Notes under the pieces: model-generated
Databases searched by the model: none
Seen by the model: the letters and a program-made list of their open reading frames with translations, nothing else
What the model was told of the DNA's origin: nothing
Made by a program: the position numbers and the translations under genes
NCBI GenBank assembly: GCA_905221605.1
Contig: CAJNDS010002734.1
Span: 126,001-190,000 of the forward strand
Reading direction: 5' to 3'
From: Symbiodinium natans
Lineage: Eukaryota; Sar; Dinophyceae; Suessiales; Symbiodiniaceae
DNA: 64,000 bases
Part shown: positions 25,400 through 39,014 of the stretch, piece by piece
Numbering within the stretch: position 1 is the first letter of the stretch
Layout of the letters: every line of letters begins with the position of its first letter

Positions 25400-28020
25400 T
25401 GGAGAAGGAGGTTAAATAGTTTAAATAGTTTAGATAGTTTAGATAGTTTAGATAGTTCAGGAAGCCCCTGAACTATCTAAACTATCTAACCTCGATTTTG
25501 GGAGAAAAGGAGGTTAGATAGTTTAGATAGTTTAGATAGTTTAAATAGTTTAGACGAGCCCCTAAACTATCTAAGCTATCTAACCTCGATTTTGGGAGAA
25601 ACAGAGGTTAGATAGTTTAGATAGTTTAGATAGTTTAGATAGTTTAGAAAGTTTCAATTCCCTCTGGGTCGTCCCCAGCCAGAGGTTAGATAGTCTAGAT
25701 AGTTTAGATAGTTCAGGAAGCCCCTGAACTATCTAAACTATCTAAACTATCTAACCTCTTTCCGGGGAGGCCCCCAGGAGGTTTGAAACTTTCTAAACTA
25801 TCTAAACTATCTAAACTATCTAACCTCGATTTTGGGAGAAAAGGAGGTTAGATAGTTTAGATAGTTTAGATAGTTTAGACGAGCCCCTAAACTATCTAAA
25901 CTATCTAACCTCGATGTTGGGAGAAAAGGAGGTTAGATAGTTTAGATAGTTTGGATACTTTAGATAGTTTAGATAGTTTAGACGAGCCCCTAAACTATCT
26001 AAACTATCTAACCTCGATTTTGGGAGAAAAGGAGGTTAGATAGTTTAGATAGTTTAGATAGTTTAGATCGTTTAGACGAGCCCCTAAACTATCTAAACTA
26101 TCTAACCTCGATTTTGGGAGAAACAGATGTTAGATTAGTTTAGATAGTTTGATAGTTTAGATGTTTAGAAAGTTTCAACACCTCGCTTGGGGCCTCCCCG
26201 AAAGAAAAGGTTCGCTAGTTTAGATAGTTTAGATAGTTCCGACGCCCCTGTACTATCTAAAACTATCCTAAACCTATCTAACCTCTTTCCGGGGAGTGCC
26301 CCCCAGGAGGTTTGAAACTTTCTAAACTATCCAAAACTATCTAAAACTCATCTACCTCGATTTGGGGAGAAAGTAGGTTTAGAATCTTTTAGAATATTTT
26401 TTGATAGTTTAGATAGTTCAGACGAGCCCCTAAAGTATCTAAACTATCTAACCTCGATTTTGGGAGGAACAGAGGTTAGATAGTTTAGATAGTTTAGATA
26501 GTTTAGACGAGCCCCTAAACTATCTAAACTATCTAACCTCGATTTTGGGAGAAACGGAGGTTAGATAGTTTAGATAGTTTAGATAGCTTAGAAAGTTTCA
26601 AACCTCCTGGGGGCCTTCCCGGAAAGAGGTTAGATAGTTTAGATAGTTTAGATAGTTCAGGAAGCCCCTGAACTATCTAAACTATCTAAACTATCTAAAC
26701 TATCTAANNNNNNNNNNNNNNNNNNNNNNNNNNNNNNNNNNNNNNNNNNNNNNNNNNNNNNNNNNNNNNNNNNNNNNNNNNNNNNNNNNNNNNNNNNNNN
26801 NNNNNNNTTAGATAGTTTAGATAGTTTAGATAGTTTAGAAAGTTTGAAACCTCCCGGGGGCCTCCCCGGAAAGAGGTTAGATAGTTTAGATAGTTTAGAT
26901 AGTTCAGGAAGCCCCTGAACTATCTAAACTATCTAAACTATCTAACCTCTTTCCGGGGAGGCCCCCAGGAGGTTTGAAACTTTCTAAACTATCTAAACTA
27001 TCTAAACTATCTAACCTCGATTTTGGGAGAAAAGGAGGTTAGATAGTTTAGATAGTTTAGATAGTTTAGACGAGCCCCTAAACTATCTAAACTATCTAAC
27101 CTCGATTTTGGGAGAAACAGGAGGTTAGATAGTTTAGATAGTTTAGATAGTTTAGATAGTTTAGACGAGCCCCTAAACTATCTAAACTATCTAACCTCGA
27201 TTTTGGGAGAAACAGAGGTTAGATAGTTTAGATAGTTTAGATAGCTTAGAAAGTTTCAAACCTCCTGGGGGCCTCCCCGGAAAGCGGTTAGATAGTTTAG
27301 ATAGTTCAGGAAGCCCCTGAACTATCTAAACTATCTAAACTATCTAACCTCTTTCCGGGGAGGCCCCCAGGAGGTTTGAAACTTTCTAAACTATCTAAAC
27401 TATCTAAACTATCTAACCTCGATTTTTGGAGAAAAGGAGGTTAGATAGTTTAGATAGTTTAGATAGTTTAGACGAGCCCCTAAACTATCTAAACATTCTA
27501 ACCTCGATTTTGGGAGAAACAGAGGTTAGATAGTTTCGATAGTTTAGATAGTTTAGATAGTTTAGAAAGTTTCAATTCCCTCTGGGTCGTCCCCAGCCAG
27601 AGGTTAGATAGTTTAGATAGTTTAGATAGTTCAGGAAGCCCCTGAACTATCTAAACTATCTAACCTCTTTCCGGGGAGGCCCCCAGGAGGTTTGAAACTT
27701 TCTAAACTATCTACACTATCTAAACTATCTAAACTATCTAACCTCCATTTTGGGAGAAAAGGAGGTTAGATAGTTTAGATAGTTTAGATAGTTTAGACGA
27801 GCCTCTAAACTATCTAAACTATCTAACCTCGGTTTTGGGAAAAAAGGAGGTTAGATAGTTTAGACAGTTTAGATAGTTTAGATAGTTGAGACGAGCCCCT
27901 AAACCATCTAAACTATCTAACCTCCTTTTTTCCCAAAATAGAGGTTAGATAGTTTAGATAGTTTAGATAGTTTAGAAAGTTTTAATTCGCTCTGGGTCGC
28001 CCCCAGCCAGAGGTTAGATA
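25400..28020. repeat. TTTAGATAG hairpin satellite
   Basis: Tandem 9-base units (TAGTTTAGA) in one orientation alternate with the reverse complement, joined by short spacers such as CGAGCCCCTAA, CAGGAAGCCCCTGA and CCTCGATTTTGGGAGAAA. Each 60-130 bp unit can therefore fold into a long hairpin. Higher-order units also carry GGGGAGGCCCCCAGGAGGT. A 100-N gap interrupts it. Confidence 0.9.
26708..26807. other. 100-N assembly gap
   Basis: Exactly 100 N, the usual scaffolding gap of unknown true size, inside the hairpin satellite. Confidence 0.98.
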
Positions 28021-28198
28021 GTATTGGGGGGAGGCGCGGGCTCGTAATTTAGTATTACGGGAGGCCCGGGCTCGTAATTTAGTATTGGGGGGAGGCGCGG
28101 GCTCGTAATTTAATATTGGGGGGAGGTGCGGGCTCGTAATTTAGTATTGGGGGGAGGCCGGGCTCGTAATTTAGTATTGGGGGGAGGCCCGGGCTCCC
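28020..28198. repeat. About 31-bp minisatellite
   Basis: Six copies of GTATTGGGGGGAGGCGCGGG followed by CTCGTAATTTA. Between 28200 and 28410 is AT-rich sequence of repeated ATTTAAATA type. Confidence 0.85.
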
Positions 28199-28429
28199 CC
28201 GCCTTTTCGGACTTAAATTATTTACATAATTTAAATGTGACGGGCAGGTTTCGGATTTATATTATTTAAATTATTCAATTCGGCCGGGAATTCAATAATT
28301 CAAATAATTTACATAATTTACATAATTTACATAATCTAAATAGTTTAAATAATTTGAATAATTTAAATCACTCAAATAATTTAAATAATTTAAATAATTT
28401 AAATCCGAAAGTGGGGGGGGGGGGATTCT

Positions 28430-30180
28430 GAGTTCACGTTTTCACCCAAAGCGCTAAATCGCAAGGCCTGGTCCCTAAGATTTTGGGTTCAAGTTTTCCT
28501 CCAAAGAGCCAAATCGCAAGCCCTGGTCCCTAAGATTTTCGGCTCAAGTTTTCCTCCAAACAGCCAAATCGCAAGCCTGGTCCCTAAGATTTTGGGTTCA
28601 AGTTTTCCTCCAAAGAGCCAAATCGCAAGCCCTGGTCCCTAAGATTTTGGGTTCAAGTTTTCCTCCAAAGAGCCAAATCGCAAGCCCTGGTCCCTAAGAT
28701 TTTGGGTTCAAGTTTTCCTCCAAAGAGCCAAATCGCAAGCCCTGGTCCCTAAGATTTTGGGTTCAAGTTTCCTCCAAAGAGCCAAATCGCAAGCCCTGGT
28801 CCCTAAGATTTTGGGTTCAAGTTCTCATCCAAACAGCCAAATCGCAAGTCCTGGCCCCTAAGATGTTCGATTCAAGTTTTCCTCCAAAGAGCCAAATCGC
28901 AAGCCCTTGTCCCTAAGATGCTCGGCCCAAGTTTCCCCCCAAAGCCCTGGTCCCCAAAATTTCGGGTTCAAGTTTCCCCCAAGGAGCCAAATCGCAAGCC
29001 CTGGTCCCTAAGATTTTCGGTTTAAGTTTTCCTCCAAAGAGCCAAATCGCAAGCCCTGGTCCCTAAGATGTTGGGTTCAAGTTTTCATCCAAACAGCCAA
29101 ATCGCAAGCCCTGGTCCCTAAGATTTTGGGTTCAAGTTTTCCTCCAAAGAGCCAAATCGCAAGCCCTGGTCCCTAAGATTTTGGGTCCAAGTTTTCCTCC
29201 AAAGAGCCAAATCGCAAGCCCTGGTCACTAAGATTTTGGGTTCAAGTTTTCCTCCAAAGAGCCACATCGCAAGCCCTGGTCCCTAAGGTTTTGGGTTCAA
29301 GTTTTCCTCCAAAAAGCCAAATCGCAAGCCCTGGTCCCTAAGATTTTGGGTTCAAGTTTTCCTCCAAAGAGCCAAATCGCAAGCCCTGGTCCCTAAGATT
29401 TTGGGTTCAAGTTTTCCTCCAAAGACCCAAATCGCAAGCCCCTGGTCCCTAAAAAGATTTTGGGTTAAGTTTCACTCCAAAGATCAAAATCGCAAGCCCT
29501 GGTCCCAAGCATTGTGGGTTTCAAGTTTTCCTCCAACAGAGCCAAAATCGGCAAGCCTGGTTCCCTAAGATTTGGGTTTTAAGTTTTCCTCCAGCCAAAG
29601 AGCTAAATCGCAAGCCCTGGCCCTAAGGTTTGGGTTCAAGTTTTCCTCAAAGAGCCAAATCGCAAGCCTGGTCCCTAAGGATTTTGGGTTCAATTTTTTC
29701 TCCAAATGGTCCCTAAGCCCTCCAAAGAGCCAAATCGCAAGCCCTGGTCCCTAAGATTTTGGGTTCAAGTTTTCCTCCAAAGAGCCAAATCGCAAGCCCT
29801 GGTCCCTAAGATTTTGGGTTCAAGTTTTCTCCAAAGAGCCAAATCGCAAGCCCTGGTCCCTAAGATTTTGGGTTCAAGTTTTCCTCCAAAGAGCCAAATC
29901 GCAAGCCCTGGTCCCTAAGATTTTGGGTTCAATTTTTTCTCCAAAGAGCCAAATCGCAAGCCCTGGTCCCTAAGATTTTGGGTTCAAGTTTTCCTCCAAA
30001 GAGCCAAATCGCAAGCCCTGGTCCCTAAGATTTTGGGTTCAAGTTTTCCTCCAAAAAGCCAAATCGCAAGCCCTGGTCCCTAAGATTTTGGGTTCAAGTT
30101 TTCCTCCAAAGAGCCAAATCGCAAGCCCTGGTTTCTAAGATTTTGGGTTCAATTTTTCCTCCAAAGAGCCAAATCGCAAC
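28430..30180. repeat. 55-bp minisatellite, about 31 copies
   Basis: The unit contains AAATCGCAAGCCCTGGTCCC and TAAGATTTTGGGTTCAAGTT. Highly regular, with some diverged copies at 28900-28990 and 29440-29720. A further block of diverged copies is at 33462-33930. Open frames across it are not genes. Confidence 0.92.
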
Positions 30181-30944
30181 CCTATCTCTGTCGCTATCTT
30201 TCTTTCTTTCGTTTTTTCTTTAGCTTTCTCTCTTTCCTGTCCCTACCCATTCTCAGCCTCTCTATCTCACTCTATGCGCGATGGAAGCAGGCGTCCTTTT
30301 TACGTTTTCTGTGTTTTCAAGCCAAAAAAAGACATCCCAAAAGAAAGCACTTAGGGGTATCCCTTTTGCTCGTTTGAAGACACAGAAAGCGATTAAAGAG
30401 ACACCGTTTTGGATTGGCAGCAAACGCAGCTGATGCTCATGGTATCTCACTCTATACATAGGGGCGATGGAATGGGTGTCCTTTTTTCAATCGTTTTCTG
30501 CATCTTCAAGGGAGAAAAAGCGACACACCCCGAGAAGGAAAAGCACATATTTGCTAGAGAGGGGTGAAGAGCTCCTCTCTTTACTTATTCTTTACTTACT
30601 CTTTCCCTTTCCTCTCTTTCTATCTGTTCTTGTTCTTTTTCGCTTCAACAAGCAAAATAAGGGAAAGGAGATTTCCTGAAGAGGTGGGAGGACACCTATC
30701 TGTGAAGAGCAAGAATGGTTCTTTCTCATTCAAAAGGGACAGGGGAGAGATGCACCTTCTTTGCGCCTTGTTTGGTCCGTCCCTCTCCTTGCTTCCGGTC
30801 TCTTCTATTCCTTAGAAAGAGAGGAAAGACGAAGACGAGTACCATCTTCTCTTTGCCATGGGCAAAACCCGAGGGGCGCCAGGCGGGCCAGGGGGGGCCA
30901 GGGGGACAGGGTAGAAAGGCCCGAAACCACCTAAACTATCTAAA

Positions 30945-31612
30945 CTATCTAACCTTGAGTATTTATGTGGGAGCTCAGTGTTCCAAAAACTTACAGCAAG
31001 GGGGACACTGCTTGCGATTTGTCATTTTGGGAGCTCCGTTTTCAAAAACTTTCGGGGGACACTGCTTGCGATTTGACATTTTGGGAGCTCCGTTTTCCAA
31101 AAGCTTAAGGGGCACACTGCTTGCGAATTGTCATTTTGGGCGCTCAGGTTTCCAAAAGCTTTAGGGGGGGCACTGCTTGCGATTCATCATTTTGGGAGCT
31201 CAGTTGTCCAAACACTTAAGGGGGACACTGCTTGCGATTTGTCATTTTGGAAGCTCTGTTTTCCAAAACTTCAGGGGGGCACTGCTTGCGACTTGTCATT
31301 TTGGGAGCTCAGCTTACCAAAAAAAAATGAGGGGGGACACAGCTTGCGATTTGTGGGAGCTCCGTTTCCAAAAACTGAAGGGGGACACTGCTTGCGATTT
31401 GTCATTTTGGGAGCTCAGTTTTCCGAACACTTAAGGGGGACACTGCTTGCGATTTGTCATTTTGGAAGTTCTGTTTTCCAAAACTTAAGGGGGCACTGCT
31501 TGCGATTTGTCATTTTGGGGGCTCCATTTTCCAAACACTTAAGGGGGACACTGCTTGCGATTTGTCATTTTGGGAGCTCAGTTTTCCAAAAACTTAAGGG
31601 CGACTTAAATTC
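30945..31612. repeat. About 57-bp minisatellite, about 11 copies
   Basis: The unit contains GGGGGACACTGCTTGCGATT and TGTCATTTTGGGAGCTCAGT. Between 30180 and 30945 I see pyrimidine/purine-rich sequence and no supported gene; CTAAACTATCTAAC at 30925-30950 is a satellite remnant. Confidence 0.9.
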
Positions 31613-31669
31613 CAGCCCCCCCTTGCCCAAGGCCGCCCCCAGGAAGAACAAGAAGAAGAGACAAGAGCG

Positions 31670-31670
<1 letters not shown>

Positions 31671-31751
<81 letters not shown>

Positions 31752-31752
31752 G
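31671..31752. repeat. (GA)n microsatellite
   Basis: About 40 GA units. A second (GA)n run is at 38938-39033. Confidence 0.95.
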
Positions 31753-31849
31753 CGCCGAGAAGCGGGACGAACTTGTAGTGAGATGGATTTGTGTCCTTAC
31801 ACAAACATTCAAAGAAGAGGAAGAAGAGAGGCGAGGGTGGATGAAGGTA

Positions 31850-34800
31850 GTGAGGTTGAATAGTGGCGCCTCTCAGAATTTGTTGTTTATTCTTTCCTTC
31901 TTTCTTTCTTCTTCCCAAAGGCAAGAAAGGGATGAGAGGAGAGTTACGACAATTGAGTTGTTCTTTGTCCTTCTCCTGTTCTCCGACCCCTTTCTCTCCT
32001 CGATAAGAAAAACGAAAAAACACTTTTGTTCATTCCTTGGTGTATTCCTCTTGTTGTCTGTTCCTTCTCGCTGAATGAGTCTGTTGAAAGAACACGCACA
32101 AATGAACAGGGGAGCCGTTTTGTCCTATCTGAACAGAACTGTTGGAACTCAGGGGGGGTGGATTGCAGACAAACTGGAGGGAACAGGGGAACTCAGCCCT
32201 GGGAGGGGCCACTTTTTGCAACACAACTGCCTGCTTCTCTCCTTTCTCGTCCATGTGACAAAATGGAGGGAACAAGGGAACTCAGGCCTGCACTAGGGGG
32301 AGCCGAGACCCCCTTTGCAACGAGCAGCTGCCTGCTTTCCTTGTTTGTTTTTTCTTTGTGCTTTCCTTCTTTCTTTTTTTGTCTTTCTTCTTTCTTTCGT
32401 TCTTTCTTTCGTTCTTTCTTTCGTTCTTTCTTTCGTTCTTTCTTTCGTTGAGGTGTTTGTGGGGGGAGACCCTCACGCGCACGCGTGCAGCCCCAAATCC
32501 GACTCCGCGAGACTGTTTGCAATTCTCTCCTCCATAAGAAAAGCAAAGAGCAGAGAAAAAGCGAGAAGAGATGAGAGCGAGGACGAAGGTAACGAGATGA
32601 TCTTGGGTTCTTGGACATTCATCTTGCTTTCCGGCAAGAACAGAGCCCGAGAAGAGAGATAAGAGAGCAAGATAAGAGAGCAGAGGAGAGGATGGATGAA
32701 GGCGGTGAGAATGAATCAGGGCGTCTCCCCATTAGTTTTTGGTTTATTTTCTTCCTCATTTCTTCTCCAACAGGCAAGAAAGGGAAGAGAGGAGAGATGA
32801 GGAGAGTGTGTAAATAGAAGAGTGACATATTTGCACGTTTACCTCTTCCTTGTTCTTCTCCTGTTATCCGACTCCTTTTTCTCCTGAAAGAACCGCAGGT
32901 TAGTCAAAGGTTTGTTGTTTTCCTCTTATCGTCTGTTCCTTTCTCGCTGAATGGGAAGATCAAAAGCTCATGCTGGACAGGGGCACAGGGGAACCGTCTT
33001 CGTCCTTGTATATACCCCCTTCTTACTCCTTAAACGAAGGAACGGAAAAGTTGGAACGCAGGGGAGAGATTAAAGAAGGCAAAAGGACGGGAACAGGGGA
33101 AGTCATCCCTGCCCTAGGGGAGAGTAGGGCTACCGTCTGCAACAAACAAGTACTTGCTTCTCTCTCTTCCCGTCCATGCGCGTCGCTCATCTAATGTTAT
33201 GCATTCTCTCCTCCATAAGAAAAACAGGACGAGACAACAGCTAGAAGGGAGAGAGCAGAGAGAAGAGGGAGGATGAATGTGGTGAGATTGGTTTGTGTTC
33301 TTAAATCTTCATTCTGTAACAAGAGAACCGCATGGAGGATGAATGCAGTGAGACTGAGAAAGGGCGCTTATCTTTATCATTTGTTATTCCTTCCTTGTGT
33401 GTTTCTTGTACATTCTGCTCGTGGCTTCCTCTTTCTTTTTCTTGCTGTTATCTAGCTTGCTTCGCAAGCCCTGGACCCTAAAGTGTTGGGTTTTTCCTCC
33501 AAAGAGTCTGAGATAGTGGGTTCTTTTAATCCAAAGGGTCAAATCGCAAGCCCTAGCCCTAAGATTTTTCGATTGACCAAAGAGATAAATCGCAAGCCCT
33601 GGTCCCTAAGATTTTGGGTTCAATATTTGCTCCAAAGAGTCAAATCGCAAGCCCTGGTCCCTAAGATGTTGGGTTCAAATTTCCAAAGAGTCAAATCATA
33701 AGCCCTGGTCTCTAAGATTTTGGGGTCAATATTTGCTCCAAAAAGTCAAATCGCAAGCCCTGGTCCCCAAGAGTTTTGGTCTCAGCTCTTCTCAAAGAGA
33801 CGCAAGCCCTGGTCCCTAAGATGTTTGGTCTCAGTTCTCCTCCAAAGAGACAAATCGCAAGCCCTGGCCCCTAAGATTTCTGGTCTCAGTTCTAGAAACA
33901 AACTGCAGGCCCTGGTCCCTAGGACTTTGTGTCGAAGTTCCCCTCCAAAGAGACAAAGCACAAAGCTTTGCTGCCTGAAGCAGCATTTGTTGCAAAGAGG
34001 GGCAGGGATCCTTGTGGGAAAGAGCTACGGTAGGTTTTAAGGCTTGTTGAGGATGTACACAGTCGCTACAGTTTCTCTTGGCTCAGTCTCGCAGAGCCCA
34101 AACGTAACGGCCGAAAGTTTCAGCACAAGGCGTGAGTCGCAGTCTTGATGGTCTTCGGATGTTGCATGTAACACAACGGCCCCTTTTTTAAGACGTCGCC
34201 TCACAATACAACACCCCAGCCATACCCTCGCTTTGCACTGCCTGTATTGTAGCTGTTCTCACTACTGTGACTTCTCTTTCTGGGCGTTAAGAAACAATGC
34301 CGTATGCGCAATGGACAACATGCAAGAGCTGTGGACTCCAGGGTGTACGTCGCGCTGGCGTTTACAATCTGTCACGACGAGGTCTGTGCAAGAAGTGTTC
34401 CCACGGGAAAGTTGTAAACGGCGCAAGACAGGGTGGCTGTTCTGGCGTGGGTGGAATGAGGAAACGTTCGGGCTCTTGCAATGGTCGTTTCCTGCCACAA
34501 ATAAGCCGTCACAGGACTTGGCGTGGCATTGGGCTGTGCATCGAAGACTTCGAATATCTTTGCGCAAGCTACACTCTGGCAGAGAGCAGGGCCATCCAAG
34601 ACCTTGGTTGGGAAAGGCATGCCTGCCACAAAGGTTCTACAGCATTCCGAAGCTGAATGAGATCCTTGAAGCCATGTCCACCACCCGCTTCTGTCACATC
34701 GACAGATTCAGAGACGCTGTTTCACCGGAGCTACAAGATGTGGTCAAACAAGCTCGTTCTGATTATTGGTCTGTCGCGATTTGTTTTGCCGTCAGATACA

Positions 34801-37800
34801 TGCAAAGTCCCAGGGGGGTTGCAATGAAGTTGCTGAAAGCCAAAGACAAGAAGGAGTTCACGAACATCATCTTGAGCTCGCGGAGATCTAAAGCGTACAG
34901 ACAAACAGGGATCACCACTGTTAATCTGCCTGGGGTGCTTCGCGCTGCCGAGTCCTTTTGTCGACGTGGTCAGTTTCAATCTTTTGATGCGTTGGAAGAT
35001 GCCATTGCGAACTGCATGACGAAATTCTGCGAGGGTACCAAAGATGAACACTTCTCTGCCAGGCAGGCGGCTTTGGACCTTTGCAACAAGCGTGGCGTTT
35101 GTGGTGGCTTGACCAAACAGCGGAGACCATCGCACGTGCGACTCGGGCCGGGTGGCAAGATTCGGACGGCTATACGAAGATGAAAATACCCCTGCGAGCA
35201 CCTTTGCTTCGACAAACTGCGTACTGTGAGTACGGGAAGTTGGTTAAGCGAGTAAACTTCCCGAAGCTGAAGAAGTTTCATGCGTATGTGCCCGCGTCAG
35301 AAAGGCCTTGAAGCCTTGAGGTTCGATGTTGGAGTTTGTGTGCAAAGTATACAGTAGCCCTTTGAGAGCAAGGGGCCAGGGTGCGGTCAAGCACCAGACA
35401 CTCTTGTTAGTTCCTTGTGTTTCCCCCTGTTGTCTGTTCCTTTCTAGCTGAATGGGTAGACCAAAAGAACATGCGCAAGTGGACAGGGGAACCGTCTTCG
35501 TCCTTGTATTTACCTTCTTTTTTCTCCTTGAAAGAAGGAACAGAAAAGTTGGAACGGAGGGAGGGATTAAAGAATGCAAAGGAAGGGAACAGAGGAACTC
35601 AGAACAAGCAAGTACTTGCTTCTCTCTCTTCTCGTCCATGTGCTTCGCTCATCCAGTGCTATGCATTCTCTCTTCGGCAAGAAAAACAAGAAGAGACAAA
35701 AGCTAGAAGGGAGAGAGCAGAGGGAAGAGGGAGGATGAATGTAGTGAAATTGGTTTGTGTTCTTAAATCTTCATTCTGCAAGAAGAGAACCACAGAAGAG
35801 AAAGAAGAGAGGATTAGGGGATGAATGCAGTGAGACTGGGTGTGGGCACTTATCTTTGTCATCTGTTATTCCCTCCTCGTGTTTTCTTGTGCGTTCTGCT
35901 CAGAAAAGTTGGGGAGGGATGAAGGCAAAATTGAGGAATAAGGGAACTCAACCGCGCTCTAGTGGAAAACGAGCCCAGGGAACTCAGGCCTGCACTAGGT
36001 CACTAGGGCTCGAGACCCCCTTCGCAACGAACGGCTGCCCGCTTTCTTTCTTTCTTTCGAGGGGTTTGTGGGAGACCCCCACGCGCACGCGTGCCGCCCC
36101 AAATCTGACTTCGCGAGACTGTTTGCAATTCTCTCCTCCATAAGAAAGCAAAGAGCAGAGAAAAAGCGAGAAGAGATGAGAGCGAGGACGAAGGTAACGA
36201 GATGATCTTGGGTTCTTGGACATTCATCTTGCTTTCCGGCAAGAACAGAGCCCGAGAAGAGATAAGAGAGCAAGATAAGAGAGCAGAGGAGAGGATGGAT
36301 GAAGGCAGTGAGAATGAATCAGGGTGCCTCCCCCTTGCTTTTTTTTGGTTTATTTTCTTCCTCATTTCTTCTCCAACAGGCAAGAAAGGGAAGAGCGGAG
36401 AGATGAGGAGTGTGTAAATAGAAGAGTGACATATTTTCATGTTTACCTCTTCCTTGTTCTTCTCCTGTTATCCGACTCCTTCTTCTCCTGAAAGAACCGC
36501 ACGTTAGTCAAAGGTTTGTTGTTTTCCTCTTGTTGTCTGTTCCTTTCTCGCTGAATGGGAAGATCAAAAGAACCAGGGGAACCGTCTTCGTCCTTGTATA
36601 TACCTTCTTTTTTTTCCTTAAACGAAGAACGGAAAAGTTGGAATGCAAGGGAGAGATTAAAGAAGGCAAAAGGAAGGGAACACGGGAACTCATCCCTGCC
36701 CTAGGGGGAGAGTGGGCCTTACGCAACAAACAAGTACTTGCTTCTCTTTCTTCCCGTCCAGGTGCTTCGCTCATCTAGTGTTATGCATTCTCTCCTCCAT
36801 AAGCAAAACAAGAAGAGACAAAAGCTAGAAGGGAGAGAGCAGAGAGAAGAGGGAGGATGAATGGTGAGATTGTTCCTAAATCTTCATTCTGTAACAAGAG
36901 AACCACATGGAGGATGATTGCAGTGAGACTGAGTAAGGGCGCTTATCTTTATCATTTGTTATTTCTTCCTTGTGTGTTTCTTGTACATTCTGCTTGCGGC
37001 TTCCTTTTTTTTTGTTGTTATCTAGCTTGCTTAAGCACTCTTGTTAGTTCCTTGTGTTTCCCCTGTTGTTTGTTCCTTTCTAGCTGAACGGGTAGACCAA
37101 AAGAACATGCGCAAGTGGACAGGGGAACCGTCTTCGCCCTTGTATTTACCCTTTTCTTTCTCCTTGAAAGAAGGAACAGAAAAGTTGGAACGCAGGGGAA
37201 GGATTAAAGAACGCAAAGGAAGGGAACAGAGGAACTCAGAACAAACAAGTACTTGCTTCTTTCTCTTCCCGTCCATGTGCTTCGCTCATGTAGTGTTATG
37301 CATTCTCTCTTCCACAAGACAAACAAGAAAAGACAAAAGCTAGAAGGGAGAGAGCAGAGGGAAGAGGGAGGATGAATGTAGTGAGATTGGTTTGTGTTCT
37401 TAAATCTTCATTCTGCAAGAAGAGAACCACAGAAGAGAAAGAAGAAAGGATTAGAGGATGAATGCAGTGAGACTGGGTGTGGGCACTTATCTTTGTCAGT
37501 TGTTATTCCTTCCTCGTGTTTTCTTGTGCGTTCTGCTTAGAAAATTTGGAACGCAGGGGAGGGATGAAGGCAAAACTGAGGAATAAGGGAACTCAACTGC
37601 GCTCTAGGGGAAGACGAGCCCAGGGAACTCAGGCCTGCACTAGGTCTCTAGGGGGAGCCTTGCAACGAACAGCTGCCCGCTTTCTTTCGTTCTTTCGAGG
37701 GGTTTGTGGGGGGAGATCCCCGCGCGCAGCCCCAAATCCGACTTCGCGAGACTGTTTACTATTCTCTCCTCCATAAGAAAAACACAGAGCAGAGAAAAAG

Positions 37801-38932
37801 CGAGAAGAGAGGAGAGCGAGGACGAAGGTAACGAGATGATCTTGGGTTCTTGGACATTCATCTTTCTTTCCGGCAAGAACAGAGCCCGAGAAGAGAGATA
37901 AGAGAGCAAGATAAGAGAGCAGAGGAGAGGATGGATGTCTTCCTTGTTCTTCACCTGTTATCCGACTCCCTTCTCCTGAAAAAATGTTTGTCGCATGTAT
38001 GTTGTTTTCCTCTTGTTGTCTGTTCTTATCTCGTTGAATGGGTAATTAAGTTCAAAAGAAAAAGCGCAAGAGGACAGGGAACCGTCTTCGTCCTTTGGTT
38101 TACTTCCTATTTTCTCCCTAGAAGAATGAACAGAAAAGTTGGAACGCAGGGGAGGGATCAAAGAACGCAAAAGGAAGGGAACACGGGAACTCATCCCTGC
38201 TCTAGGGGAAAATTAGGTCCCTTATGCAACAAACAAGTACTTGCCCTCTCTATCTCTTCCCACCCATGTGCTTCGCTCATCTAGCGTTATGCATTCTCTC
38301 CTCCACAAGCAAAACAAGAAGAGACAAAAGCTAGAAGGGAGAGAGCAGAGAGAAGAGGGAGGATCAATGTACTGAGATTGGCTTGTGTTCTTAAATCTCC
38401 ATTCTGCAAGAAGAGCACCACTTATTCCTTCCTCGTGTTTTTCTTGTACATTCTGCTCGTGGCTTCCTCTTTCTTTTCCTTGTTGTTATCTAGCTTGCTT
38501 AAACTCTCTTGTTCCTTGTGCTTTCCCCTGTTGTCTGTTCCTTTCTCGCTGAATGGGAAGATCAAAAAACATGCTGGACAGGGGAACCGTCTTCGTCCTT
38601 GTATATACAACTTTCTGTCTCCGTAAACGAAGGAACGGAAAACTTGGAACGCAGGGGAGAGATTAAAGAAGGCAAGAGGAAGGGAACAGGGGAACTCATC
38701 TCTGCCCTAGGGGGAGAGTGGGCCTCCTTATGCAACAAAAAACTACTTGCTTCTCTCTCCGCTTCCCGTCCATGTGCTTCGCTCATCTAGTGTTATGCAT
38801 TCTCTCCTCCATAAGCAAAACAAGAAGAGACAAAAGCTAGAAGTGAGAGAGCAGCCAGAAGAGGGAGGACGAATGGGTTGAGATTGACATGTGTGCTTTA
38901 TATGTAGCCATTCTTCTCCTCGGTAAGAAGAG

Positions 38933-39014
<82 letters not shown>

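Noticed and set aside
29572-29918. Repeated FKFSS / LGSSF ORFs
   Set aside because: Translations of the 55-bp minisatellite; no protein support.
31565-32023. Ser/Leu-repeat and Arg/Glu-repeat ORFs (also 38743-39255)
   Set aside because: They are (GA)n microsatellites read in two frames.
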